Shown here: positions 7,639 through 15,642 of the stretch, one piece after another
How the letters are laid out: every line of letters starts with the position of its first letter
Numbering within the stretch: position 1 is the stretch's first letter
NCBI GenBank assembly: GCA_903642325.1
Contig: CAHJWM010000018.1
Location: 36,949-100,948, forward strand
Source of the DNA: Myxococcales bacterium
GTDB taxonomy: Bacteria; Myxococcota_A; Polyangia; Polyangiales; Polyangiaceae
Length of the DNA: 64,000 nucleotides
Direction: 5' to 3'
The notes under the pieces: generated by a model
What the model was told of the DNA's origin: nothing
Seen by the model: the letters and a program-made list of their open reading frames with translations, nothing else
The model's database searches: none
Position numbers and translations under genes: made by a program

Positions 7639-8703
7639 GTGTCATTCCAGCAATTTTTGCTCACACATCGCGATAAATTAATCACGCTCTGCAGCGCTCG
7701 AATCGCGGAGGAGGGAGTCGAGGGCTTGGCTCGAGACATTGCACAATGTTTCGCGGATATCGCGGCTTGGCAACACGGCCATGACTCAGAGCCGCCGAGC
7801 GCTGTGCGGCTAACCTCACCGCCCAACATGGACGCTGTGATCGGTTCGGGGCCGGCGATGACGCGTTTACGTAGCGAGCTGGAACAGCTGGGCCGAAGGT
7901 CGCGCGCTCCTGTCGCATTCGTCGGCGAGCCGGGCACGGGAAAGCGACATTGCGCCAGGGAGCTGCACCGGGCGACTTATCCGGACGGAGACCTGTTTGA
8001 ACTGGACGGGCGAGATTGCCTCGCAGAGCTCGAAGAGCGCGTGGTGGCGCTGCGCAGCTGTGTGAGCGCGCAGGCGGCGGTCGGCATGACCGTTTACGTT
8101 CATGATCTCAGTGAGCAGGCGCCCGAGGTTCAGGCACGCGTGTCGCACCTTTTACGTGAGCGCAGCCTGCAATTGCGAGTCGTCGTCTCTTCGACCAGCG
8201 AGCTGGCGCAAGCCGCGCGGGTCGGCAAACTGCGACGGGATCTGGCGTCGGCATTTACGCGAGAAGTCCGGATTCCGTCACTCAGCGATCGCTCGGACGA
8301 CATACCCGAGCTCGTTCGGCACTTCGCCGTGCTCGCCGCTTGGCGGGCCAAATCTCCGCCTACCGAATTCGATGCGACGGCGCTGCGCCGGATGCAGCGG
8401 CATTCGTGGCCCCAGAACGTGGCCGAGCTGCAGGCGTTCGTAGAGCGGATCTCGCGCGAGTTAGGCGGAGCTCTCGTGCGGGACGAGGATCTTCACGACT
8501 TGGCGGATCAGCCCTCGGGCGTGGCCTTCGCTCTACCGGCGACGGGGATTGATTTGGCGGAGCTCGAGCGCCAGTTCCTCACTCAGGCGCTGCAGTTGGC
8601 TCACAACAATCAAACACGGGCCGCGAGCCTGCTCGGTCTGACGCGGGACCAGATCCGTTACCGCATGGGCAAGTTCGAAATAGTTGCGCTCGCGCGTGGC
8701 TGA
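7639..8703 (+). CDS. Degenerate NtrC-like AAA+ ATPase with Fis-type HTH
   Basis: A 354-residue regulator built like a sigma-54 activator but with key parts missing. Residues 1-45 ('FLLTHRDKLITLC...') resemble the N-terminal domain of the histidine kinase encoded at 13394. Residues about 65-290 form an AAA+ domain with Walker A GEPGTGKR (96-103). Walker B is poor (TVYVHDL, 151-157), and no GAFTGA loop is present, so contact with sigma-54 is unlikely. The C-terminus has a Fis-like helix-turn-helix (QTRAASLLGLTRDQIRYRM). The start is a GTG. The 3' end overlaps the convergent CheR-kinase gene by 46 bp. It is probably a DNA-binding partner of the sensor island. Confidence 0.85.
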   Translation: MSFQQFLLTHRDKLITLCSARIAEEGVEGLARDIAQCFADIAAWQHGHDSEPPSAVRLTSPPNMDAVIGSGPAMTRLRSELEQLGRRSRAPVAFVGEPGTGKRHCARELHRATYPDGDLFELDGRDCLAELEERVVALRSCVSAQAAVGMTVYVHDLSEQAPEVQARVSHLLRERSLQLRVVVSSTSELAQAARVGKLRRDLASAFTREVRIPSLSDRSDDIPELVRHFAVLAAWRAKSPPTEFDATALRRMQRHSWPQNVAELQAFVERISRELGGALVRDEDLHDLADQPSGVAFALPATGIDLAELERQFLTQALQLAHNNQTRAASLLGLTRDQIRYRMGKFEIVALARG

Positions 8704-11483
8704 ATGAGATTCGCTGGCAGGGGCAGCACAATGCGCAGGGTGGTGCCTGCCCCGGCGCTCGACTCAATGGTGAGCTCGCCGCCGAGTATTCCTGCGCGCT
8801 CGCGCATTCCGGCGATGCCAAGGTGAGAAGTGTCGCGAGCTCGGGCCGAGTCGGGATCAAAGCCGGCCCCGTCGTCATCCACGATCGCGAGCACGGTGTC
8901 GGCGTGACGTTCCACGCTCACGCTGACGCTTTTGGCGGAGGCATGCTTGAGTACATTGTTCATTGCTTCTTGAACAACCCGATACAACGTGGTTTCGAGC
9001 GCATTCGGCAGGCGTTGTTCGTCGATGCCGGCGGCCACGAAGTCCGCCGGGATCCCGCTGCGCTCGGACCACGCGTCGAGGTAGCCCGAGAGCGCTCGCG
9101 ACAAGCCGAGCTCGTCGAGCGCAATGGGCCGGAGCTCTGAGGCAAGTTGATGAATTTCACGGCCCACCTGTTCCGCCATCCCGCGTAGCTCCCGCAACTT
9201 TTCTGACACTTGCCGGCCGGGCTCCGCCGACTCGAGCCCCTTCATGGCGAGCATCAAGGCCGTGACCTGTTGCCCTACCTCGTCGTGGAGCTCTCGGGAA
9301 ATTCGGCTGCGCTCTTCTTCTTGAGCGTTCACGAGGTGATTTTGCAGCTCCTGACGGGCTTTTTGCGCCTGCTGGTGCCTGTCGATCTCTAGGCGCAGCG
9401 CCGCGTTGGCCAAGTCGAGCTCGGCGGTGCGCTCCTCGACCCGCCGCTCGAGCTCCTGCCGCGCCCGCCGCAGGGCATCCTGCGCAATGTGCAGCTCCGT
9501 GACGTCCACGAAGGTCAGGACCACGCCGGCGATGTGGTCGTCGTTGGTGCGGTACGGCAAAAGTCGCGACAAGAAGAAGCGGCCCTCCCCGCCACTCACC
9601 TCGCGCTCGATGGGTACGAGTTGTTCGAGCACGCGCGCCGCGTCCGCGATCAACTCTGGATAGGCGAGCTGATGGCGGAGGTGAGCGAGCGGGCGCCCGA
9701 GGTCGGTTGGGATGAAGCTGAACAGGTCGACGGCGGGCGGCGTGAAGCGCATGATATGTAGACTGCGATCCAAAAACACGGTTGCGATTGCGGTGGCGCC
9801 CATCAAATTGCGCAAGTCACTGTTGCGGTGTCCGAGCTCATCCACGTTGCTCTTCAGCTCTTGGTTGACGGTGATGAGCTCTTCGTTGATGGATTGGAGC
9901 TCCTCGCGGCTGGTCTCTAGTTCTTCGGTCGCCGAGCGCAGCTCTTCGTTCATCGCTTGCAGCTCTTCGTTGCTGGCCTTGAGCTCCTCCGTGGATGTCT
10001 CGTGCTGCTCGACGATGTCCCGCCAATGCCGCTTCGTCTGCTCGAGCTCCCGCTCGAGATGGCGGAGCACGGGCTCGTCTTCTTCGCGCGGTGGCGGCGG
10101 GCTCGATTCAGTCGAACGCCGCGCATCGAAGGTCACCAAGTACAGGTCGTTCGCCAAATCCAGCGCGGGCGACACCCGAATATCCACCAACCGGCGTTCG
10201 GCCCCGAGCTCAAACGGCACCGCGGTAGCGACGCTTGGCTGACTGGTCTGCCGCGCGCGGAACAACGCCGCCCGCAGCTCGACACGTAGCATCGGGTGAA
10301 CTGCGCGAAAGAGATTCATGCTCGGCTCCCCGCCGGCGAATCGCAAAAAAGCGCCTGCACCCTCCGACAGATGAAGGATGTCAGCGTCGTCATTGATGAC
10401 CAGGGAAGGAGGCCCCAAGCGCTCGATCAGCTTCAAGTGAAGCTCGGTCCAAGAAACGCGTTCTGGGACGGTTGACGGCAGCGGCGGCAGGGAAGGGCCG
10501 CCGGCGGTCATCGGCGGCCGCGTCGCGAGCGTTGCGACGGGAACGGCGTCTCGTAGCGCGAGCGCTTGGGCCAGGGTACTGGCCTCGCTCGGCAGCGGCA
10601 AGCTCGTGCGAGCCGCGGCGCGCGCGCAGTAGAGGCGGTGCTTCTTGTCAATGACCTGAAAGAGCTGCGATGAGCCCTCCACCGACTCGGACGCGCCGAG
10701 AAACAGCCGCCCTTCGGGCCGGAGCGCGAAATGAAAGATATCGAACGCGCGCTGTTGAGCGTTGCGGTTCAGGTAAATGAGCAGGTTGCGACACGAGATG
10801 AGATCCAGACGCGAGAACGGCGAATCTTTCAGTAAGTCGTGCACCGCGAACAGTAGGATCTCGCGGAGATCCCGACGCACGCGGTACCCGCGGTGCTCCT
10901 TCACGAAGAAACGCTGCAGGCGCTCGGGTGACACGTCGTTCGCAATCGAGAGGGGGTAGAGGCCGTTACGCGCCTCGATCAGCGTGTCTTCATCGAGGTC
11001 AGTGGCGAACACCTGCAGGGTGGGGGGCGCCTCCAATGTTCGCGCATGCTCATTCAAGAGGATGCCGATTGAATAAGCCTCTTCCCCGCTGGCACACGCG
11101 GGAACCCACACGCGAATCGCGTCGGCGGGGCCTTTGCCCTGGAACAAGGCCGGTATTTGCTGTTCAAGGGCGAGAAACGCTTCCCGATCTCGGAAAAAGT
11201 TGGTGACCGAGATCAATAGATCTTGAAGCAGCGCGCCGGCTTCCCCGGGGTGCACGCGCAAGAACGAAAGATAGGCGGGCAGCGTATCGATTTCGTTTAC
11301 CTGCATGCGGCGCGCGATGCGACGCACGATGGTTGCGCGCTTGTAGTAGCTGAAGTCGCGGCCGGTGCGCGTCCGCAAAAAGATGAGTACGTCGCGCAGT
11401 GCGGACTCTTCGCCGGGCGCGGTCGGCTGCTCGGGTATTGCCGGGTTGGGGCCCACCTCCGGGGGCAGGCAGGCGTTCTTCAT
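8658..11483 (-). CDS. CheR methyltransferase-PAS-histidine kinase (3' part of a CheB-CheR hybrid)
   Basis: A 941-residue hybrid signalling protein. Residues about 28-270 are a CheR-type SAM-dependent methyltransferase (YYKRATIVRRIARRM helix; VWVPACASGEEAYSI binding loop). A PAS-like region follows, then a long coiled coil of 'EEL' heptads (about 470-560), then a second PAS segment. The end is a HisKA_3 dimerisation domain with phospho-acceptor His in 'RISRELHDEVGQQ' and a HATPase with 'EAMNNVLKHA' and 'GLGIAGMRERA'-like boxes. Homologues carry a CheB domain in the same chain; here CheB is in another frame upstream. A 4-bp tandem duplication at 11466-11473 explains the shift. The ATG at 11483 lies inside the CheB frame with only a weak ribosome binding site. 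Confidence 0.88.
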   Translation of the reverse strand: MKNACLPPEVGPNPAIPEQPTAPGEESALRDVLIFLRTRTGRDFSYYKRATIVRRIARRMQVNEIDTLPAYLSFLRVHPGEAGALLQDLLISVTNFFRDREAFLALEQQIPALFQGKGPADAIRVWVPACASGEEAYSIGILLNEHARTLEAPPTLQVFATDLDEDTLIEARNGLYPLSIANDVSPERLQRFFVKEHRGYRVRRDLREILLFAVHDLLKDSPFSRLDLISCRNLLIYLNRNAQQRAFDIFHFALRPEGRLFLGASESVEGSSQLFQVIDKKHRLYCARAAARTSLPLPSEASTLAQALALRDAVPVATLATRPPMTAGGPSLPPLPSTVPERVSWTELHLKLIERLGPPSLVINDDADILHLSEGAGAFLRFAGGEPSMNLFRAVHPMLRVELRAALFRARQTSQPSVATAVPFELGAERRLVDIRVSPALDLANDLYLVTFDARRSTESSPPPPREEDEPVLRHLERELEQTKRHWRDIVEQHETSTEELKASNEELQAMNEELRSATEELETSREELQSINEELITVNQELKSNVDELGHRNSDLRNLMGATAIATVFLDRSLHIMRFTPPAVDLFSFIPTDLGRPLAHLRHQLAYPELIADAARVLEQLVPIEREVSGGEGRFFLSRLLPYRTNDDHIAGVVLTFVDVTELHIAQDALRRARQELERRVEERTAELDLANAALRLEIDRHQQAQKARQELQNHLVNAQEEERSRISRELHDEVGQQVTALMLAMKGLESAEPGRQVSEKLRELRGMAEQVGREIHQLASELRPIALDELGLSRALSGYLDAWSERSGIPADFVAAGIDEQRLPNALETTLYRVVQEAMNNVLKHASAKSVSVSVERHADTVLAIVDDDGAGFDPDSARARDTSHLGIAGMRERAGILGGELTIESSAGAGTTLRIVLPLPANLIQPRASATISNLPMR

Positions 11484-12144
11484 TCTCTTGATACTTCAGT
11501 AGTCGGTCGGGCATCTGCTCGACGTTCAGGATCCAATCCACCATGCGCGTCGCGATTGCCGAGCGCGGCATGCTGGAGTGTTCGGCCTCGTCGGGATCTT
11601 GGGCTATCGTCAGCCCGCCGCGCTCCTTGACGCGCTTGATGCCGAGAGCGCCATCCCCGTCTGCGCCCGAGAGCACGATGGCCACTGCGTGTGGTCCATG
11701 GGTGTCCGCGAGAGAGCGAAAGAACAAATCGACGGTCAGGCGCTTGCCATGCTCGCGAGGCAACTCGGTTAGGCGCAAGTGCCCATCCGTGAGCGACAGA
11801 TGCTTACCCGGAGGAATGACGTACACATGATCAGGCAGCACTTTCTGGCCGTCCAGCGCTTGCTGGACCGGCATTGGCGTGCCCTTCTGCAGCACCTCAC
11901 TGAGTGAGCTCTCATACTCGGGTGCAAGGTGTAAAATCACGACGAACGCCATGCCCGAGCTCGGCGGCATGGCCGAAAAAAAGCGCCGCATGGCCTGGAT
12001 GCTGCCCGCTGAGCCACCGAGCCCCACCACCCGGGTGAGGCTATAGCCATACGTGGGGATAGCGTTGTCGAGCTCCTCGGCGTTTTCCTCCTCGCTCACG
12101 TCCGGGTCGAGAATGGTGTGGGAGTCGGTTGATTCGTCGACCAT
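11164..12144 (-). CDS. CheB-type methylesterase domain (5' part of the split CheB-CheR hybrid)
   Basis: The CheB methylesterase catalytic domain occupies about residues 38-230 with the expected triad: Ser45 in GLGGSAGS, His72 in ILHLAPEYE, and Asp164 in SGADGDGALG. After 'LLKYQENEERLP' the translation turns into Arg-rich nonsense that overlaps 320 bp of the CheR-kinase frame, showing that the real coding continues in the other frame. Removing one CCTG of the CCTGCCTG duplication would give a single protein of about 1160 residues (12144 to 8658). ATG 12144 is preferred over GTG 12234 because the extra 30 residues look non-coding. It likely acts in a chemosensory-like pathway, not necessarily motility. 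Confidence 0.82.
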   Translation of the reverse strand: MVDESTDSHTILDPDVSEEENAEELDNAIPTYGYSLTRVVGLGGSAGSIQAMRRFFSAMPPSSGMAFVVILHLAPEYESSLSEVLQKGTPMPVQQALDGQKVLPDHVYVIPPGKHLSLTDGHLRLTELPREHGKRLTVDLFFRSLADTHGPHAVAIVLSGADGDGALGIKRVKERGGLTIAQDPDEAEHSSMPRSAIATRMVDWILNVEQMPDRLLKYQENEERLPAPGGGPQPGNTRAADRARRRVRTARRTHLFADAHRPRLQLLQARNHRASHRAPHAGKRNRYAARLSFVLARAPRGSRRAASRSIDLGHQLFPRSGSVSRP

Positions 12145-12254
12145 GGTGCAACCTACACCGATTCGGGCTAGGGACCGAGCCAACTCGCAGAGCCGGACGT
12201 CGCTTCGCTCGCATGAGGGTGACGAGGGTGACACCGATGCGTGAGAAGCGCGAA

Positions 12255-12343
12255 GCGCGCTACTGAGTGAGCCGCGCGCTACTGAGTGAGCCGCGGGAAC
12301 CGCGCTACTGCGGGAACAGTGAGCAGCGCGCTACTGAGTGAGC
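12255..12343. repeat. Three exact copies of an 18-bp repeat at the 3' end of the histidine kinase gene
   Basis: GCGCGCTACTGAGTGAGC occurs at 12255-12272, 12274-12291 and 12326-12343, with a degenerate copy around 12300-12324. The last copy contains the stop codon of the kinase gene (12331-12333) and the codons for its final residues, so the other copies look like serial duplications of the gene's tail. Confidence 0.75.
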
Positions 12344-13116
12344 AGCGGGAAGCGCGCGGAAAACACGCAACCTTGGCCCGGCTGATCAGCGACATTCAGC
12401 TCGCCGTGCATCGCCTCGACCGCGCGCTTCGCAATGGCCAGGCCGAGGCCGGTGCCCTGTGGGTTACCCTGATGACTTTTGACATAGGGCTTGAAGATTT
12501 CCTCGGGGTTGTCGTGCTTTAGCCCGCCGCATTCGTCCTCGACCTGAATGACGGCGGACCCGTCGCATGAAGGCACGCTGAGCCGCACTGTCGACCCGTG
12601 CGGGGAAAATTTCACGGCATTGTGCAACAAGTTGCTGAGCGCCGAGGTGAGTAGCATCTCGTCTGCGGCGATGAACAACTGCTCATCGAGCTCGAGCTGA
12701 ATGGCAACGTCCCGGTCGGCGAGCGTGGAGGCTTCCAGATTGCGTAGTACCGAAGCGACCCGCACCGGAAAGAGCTCAGGCGCCACGCCAGCCTCCAGCT
12801 GGACGCCGGCAAGGCATTGAGCAACCAGCGCTTCCATCCTGAGCAGGTTGCGCTCGAGGACGTCCGCGGTGCGGCCGTTGACGTTGAAGCCGCCGACGCG
12901 GAGCAACTTGAAGGCCATGTTGGTGTTGCCGAGCGCATTCCGCAGCTCATGCGCGAAGAAACCGAAGCGCTCGGTTATCACGCGGTTTTCTCGATCTTTG
13001 TTCCCGCGCCAAAAATTCTCGATGGAAGTGGCGACGCCCACGTCCAGGCAGCGGTTGAGCAGCCGGTATTCTTCCGCCGAAAGGGTCAGCTCGTATTTTT
13101 CGCCTGTCTTCCCCAC
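12331..13116 (-). CDS. Sensor histidine kinase, catalytic part (frame-disrupted gene)
   Basis: A HisKA-like region with His in 'FFAHELRNALGNTNMAF', an N box 'ALSNLLHNAVKFSPHG', and a G box 'GTGLGLAIAKRAVEAMHGEL': a complete kinase core. The annotated GTG at 13116 is not the true start. The same frame continues upstream with convincing family sequence (ETTARFGSERQRAGLPVTQ, then VPLLFAAISQAV) up to a TGA at 13276-13278. The N-terminal domain lies in a different frame at 13394-13280. A single missing base would restore a protein of about 354 residues with an RsbRD-like N-terminal domain. It may be inactive, or a sequencing error. The neighbouring LuxR-type response regulator is a plausible partner. 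Confidence 0.82.
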   Translation of the reverse strand: MGKTGEKYELTLSAEEYRLLNRCLDVGVATSIENFWRGNKDRENRVITERFGFFAHELRNALGNTNMAFKLLRVGGFNVNGRTADVLERNLLRMEALVAQCLAGVQLEAGVAPELFPVRVASVLRNLEASTLADRDVAIQLELDEQLFIAADEMLLTSALSNLLHNAVKFSPHGSTVRLSVPSCDGSAVIQVEDECGGLKHDNPEEIFKPYVKSHQGNPQGTGLGLAIAKRAVEAMHGELNVADQPGQGCVFSARFPLLTQ

Positions 13117-13154
13117 CGCCTGCGAAATCGCCGCGAAGAGCAGTGGTACCTGTG

Positions 13155-13394
13155 TTACGGGCAGGCCGGCTCGCTGCCGCTCGGACCCAAAGCGGGCGGT
13201 GGTTTCGCTGCCGTTTGGTAGTGGCGACGAGGAGTCGCCCGCGCCGGAATCGCGCTGTACCGCAAACGCGTCTCGTCAAAAAAGCCCCGGACATAGTCCG
13301 GAAGCAGGTCGGTGCGTTCTGCGTCGCGGAGCTCGACGTGGCACGCGGCTAGGATTTCCTCACGGTGATCGCGCATGAATTCATGAAGCAACAT
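13155..13394 (-). pseudogene. N-terminal segment of the frame-disrupted histidine kinase
   Basis: Residues 1-43 (MLLHEFMRDHREEILAACHV, continuing to 'LLPDYVRGFFDETR') look like the N-terminal domain found before many myxobacterial kinases, and resemble residues 1-41 of the ATPase at 7639. After that the frame becomes Pro/Ala-rich nonsense. The sensible continuation is in the frame of the 12331-13116 kinase. The shift must lie 3' of the TGA at 13278-13276, roughly between 13262 and 13276. ATG 13394 begins both the segment and the ancestral gene. Confidence 0.7.
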
Positions 13395-13597
13395 GGGTTC
13401 CTTCGCGTCGGGCGTCCGGCCTCTGTGAGATATGAGTCTTGCTCGGTTATCTCAGGCGCGGTGCGGGTTCGTCTGTCCGGCAAGTGGTCTTTTTGTGTAC
13501 GCGTTTTCACTTACACCGTGAACTGTGTCTAACTTGCTCGTTGACGCTTATTTGCTATTTGACAGGCCTGGCAACTGTAGAGTCGGCCGTCGTTGAC

Positions 13598-14257
13598 GTG
13601 GCAGCGGGCCCCGCTAGGCTCAAGCTCTTATTGGTCGATGATCACCCGGTGTTGAGAGCAGGGCTCAAAGCCATGCTCTCGGCGGAACGCGATCTGAGCG
13701 TCATCGCGGAAGCGGATAACGGGCGGACAGCGGTAGAGCTCGCGTTAGACCTGAATCCAGATTTGATACTCATGGACGTCTCTTTGCCGGAGCTCACCGG
13801 CACAGAGGCCACTCGCGCTATCAAGCGTGTGAGGCCCACGCTCGCCGTGCTCGCACTATCCGTGCACGAAGAGGTGTCGTTCGCGCGGATGTTATTGGAT
13901 GCCGGAGCCGACGGTTACGCGCTGAAGCGGTCGGCCTGCGATGAGCTCGTCCGCGCCGTGCGTATCGTAGCGGCGGGCGGCGCTTATGTGGATCCATCCC
14001 TTGCCGGCCAGCTGCTGCGTGTGTCCGCGCGCCGCTCTTCTTCTACCGGGCTGACCGTCGTGCACTTGAGCGAGCGTGAAACCGAGGTGGTCCGCATGCT
14101 CGCTCAGGGGCTCACTATGAAAGAAATGGCGCTGAAGGTGTCTCTCAGCCCGCGCACTCTAGAAACATACCGCGCCCGCGCGATGGAAAAGCTCGAGTTG
14201 AAGACGCGGGCTGATTTAGTCCGTTACGCGATTCGCTGTGGTTGGTTGGCACGGTGA
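13598..14257 (+). CDS. NarL/LuxR-family response regulator
   Basis: A two-domain response regulator. The receiver has the acidic pair and phospho-acceptor (LLLVDDHP, DLILMDVSLPELTG) and the switch Ser and Lys (LALSVHE, YALKRSACDE). The C-terminus is a LuxR helix-turn-helix, from LSERETEVVRMLAQGLTMK through 'EMALKVSLSPRTLETYRARAMEKL'. The long frame starts at a TTG (13439), but its first 50 residues are Cys/Leu-rich and look like promoter DNA. GTG 13598 gives a start 8 residues before the receiver's first strand; another non-ATG start nearby is possible. It is divergent from the broken kinase gene and probably received phosphate from it or from the CheB-CheR-kinase hybrid. Confidence 0.85.
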   Translation: MAAGPARLKLLLVDDHPVLRAGLKAMLSAERDLSVIAEADNGRTAVELALDLNPDLILMDVSLPELTGTEATRAIKRVRPTLAVLALSVHEEVSFARMLLDAGADGYALKRSACDELVRAVRIVAAGGAYVDPSLAGQLLRVSARRSSSTGLTVVHLSERETEVVRMLAQGLTMKEMALKVSLSPRTLETYRARAMEKLELKTRADLVRYAIRCGWLAR

Positions 14258-14511
14258 AGTTGGAGCCTTGCCAGGGCTCATTGCAAACCACAGCCGAGTC
14301 AGCCGCCTTTCGCCGCCCCGAAAAAACGCCCCCGTCGCAAGGGCCCACTAATATCGACATCGGGGCCGAGCGTTCGAGAAGCGCCCGCTGATGAAGTCGC
14401 CAAAGCCATGATGATTGGCGATACGGGTGATGCGGGCTGGAAGGTGCGGCGCCTGGCTCGCGCGTGGCGGGTGACCGATGTTCATCCGGGGTTTGTGCTA
14501 GTTTGATCGCC

Positions 14512-14730
14512 ATGGGTTCCGTCTTCGCAGGTCAACACGACGCACCGACCCTTCCTCCTGAGCTCGAGCCACTGGCGCCGCTCGATCCAGAGGCCGCTCT
14601 TTCTCCGTTCAAGGTCGAAGAGTGGCGGCGCTTGACGCCGGCAGAGCGGCTCGAGCGCGCGTGGGCTTTACGGGATCGTGTGCGCGATCCGCGGGGCGTT
14701 CATGATCGCAAGCTTTTTCCGGCACCTTGA
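14512..14730 (+). CDS. Small acidic/helical protein paired with a nucleotidyltransferase
   Basis: A 72-residue protein: a Pro/acid-rich first half (LPPELEPLAPLDPEAALSPF) and a helical second half (EEWRRLTPAERLERAWALRD). It overlaps the start of the nucleotidyltransferase gene by 29 bp, an arrangement typical of translationally coupled two-gene modules. Small partners with a 'W..L.P.ERL..AW.LR' helix commonly precede this kind of nucleotidyltransferase. An antitoxin-like role is a reasonable guess but unproven. Confidence 0.65.
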   Translation: MGSVFAGQHDAPTLPPELEPLAPLDPEAALSPFKVEEWRRLTPAERLERAWALRDRVRDPRGVHDRKLFPAP

Positions 14731-15502
14731 AGAGCACGGCGTGCGGTGGCTGCTGATCAGTGGCCAAGCGACGATCCTATACGGCGCGGCCACATTCTCT
14801 GAAGATGTCGACCTGTGGGTCGCGCCAAGTGAACAAAACTTCGATCGCTTCAAGGCGGCACTGCGGCAAAGTCAGGCGCGCTATTATAAGCTGACGCCCG
14901 CGCTGACGGTGGCCCATGCGGTGGACCGGCATGGGTTTCACTTCGTAGTGCCGAGCCCGGAGGATGGGCTCGAGATTTTTCTGGATGTCATGGGGTGTCC
15001 GCCTCGTGTTGGCGGTTTCGATGCTGCCTTCGCGGCATCCCGTGACATCGAGACACGCTGGGGCAACCTGCATACCGTGGGAATCAAGGAGCTCGTCGAG
15101 CTGAAGAAGACACAGCGCCCCAAGGACTACCCCATCATCAGTCGGTTGGCGCTAGCCTGGTTCGACGAGCGCGCGGCGGACCCGACAACAGAGGACCTGG
15201 AGTGGGTCTTCGAGAACCTGTTCAGCTTGCCGGAATTGGTCCGCCTTTGCATCGATCACCCGAGGCAGGTCGAGCAGTTCTTGCCTTCTGCGCCGGAGCC
15301 GCTCGTGCGAGCGGCCGCGCAGCTGCTGCGGTCCGGACGGATGGAGCCAACGCTCGAGGACGAGCTCGAGGAATGCCTGGATCAGCGAACGCTCCCATTG
15401 CGCCGCGCCGACCGGTATTTTTGGAGAACGGTGATTGAGTCGTTACGCGGTTTGCGCTCCCGCGGTGAGCTCATGCCCGAGGGAACATTGGTCGGCAGCT
15501 GA
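14702..15502 (+). CDS. Nucleotidyltransferase-fold protein (AbiEii/MNT-like)
   Basis: A 266-residue protein whose N-terminus has the minimal nucleotidyltransferase signature: GVRWLLISGQATILYGAAT followed by 'SEDVDLWV', that is, a G-(G/Q)-x4-Gly segment then D-x-D metal ligands (Asp in EDVDLW). A further acidic residue in 'EDGLEIFLDVMG' could be the third ligand. The C-terminal half is helical and not recognised. Such proteins with a small upstream partner occur as toxin-antitoxin-like or abortive-infection modules (AbiEii, HEPN/MNT), but ordinary metabolic roles also exist. ATG 14702 is preferred to 14678. It converges on the TadE-ADP-ribosyltransferase gene 140 bp away. Confidence 0.8.
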   Translation: MIASFFRHLEEHGVRWLLISGQATILYGAATFSEDVDLWVAPSEQNFDRFKAALRQSQARYYKLTPALTVAHAVDRHGFHFVVPSPEDGLEIFLDVMGCPPRVGGFDAAFAASRDIETRWGNLHTVGIKELVELKKTQRPKDYPIISRLALAWFDERAADPTTEDLEWVFENLFSLPELVRLCIDHPRQVEQFLPSAPEPLVRAAAQLLRSGRMEPTLEDELEECLDQRTLPLRRADRYFWRTVIESLRGLRSRGELMPEGTLVGS

Positions 15503-15642
15503 TTTTTAGCACGGCTGACGGAGCCGCTCTGCACCACACGAGCGTACGCCAGGAACGTGCACTGAGGAGCCCACTCAGACACAATTCACCGCCGGCTTCC
15601 GTCACTCAACGCGAACGCATTCGGTCTGAGGAGCGCGCGCCG

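Noticed and set aside
11164..11483. CheB and CheR-kinase as two ordinary overlapping genes
   Set aside because: The last part of the CheB frame is nonsense and a 4-bp duplication at the join explains the frames; however, a re-initiated CheR-kinase protein cannot be excluded.
13271..13285. T6 tract in the split kinase as a programmed -1 frameshift site
   Set aside because: A -1 slip on the T6 tract leads straight into TGA (13278-13276), so the shift needed for the full protein lies further 3'.
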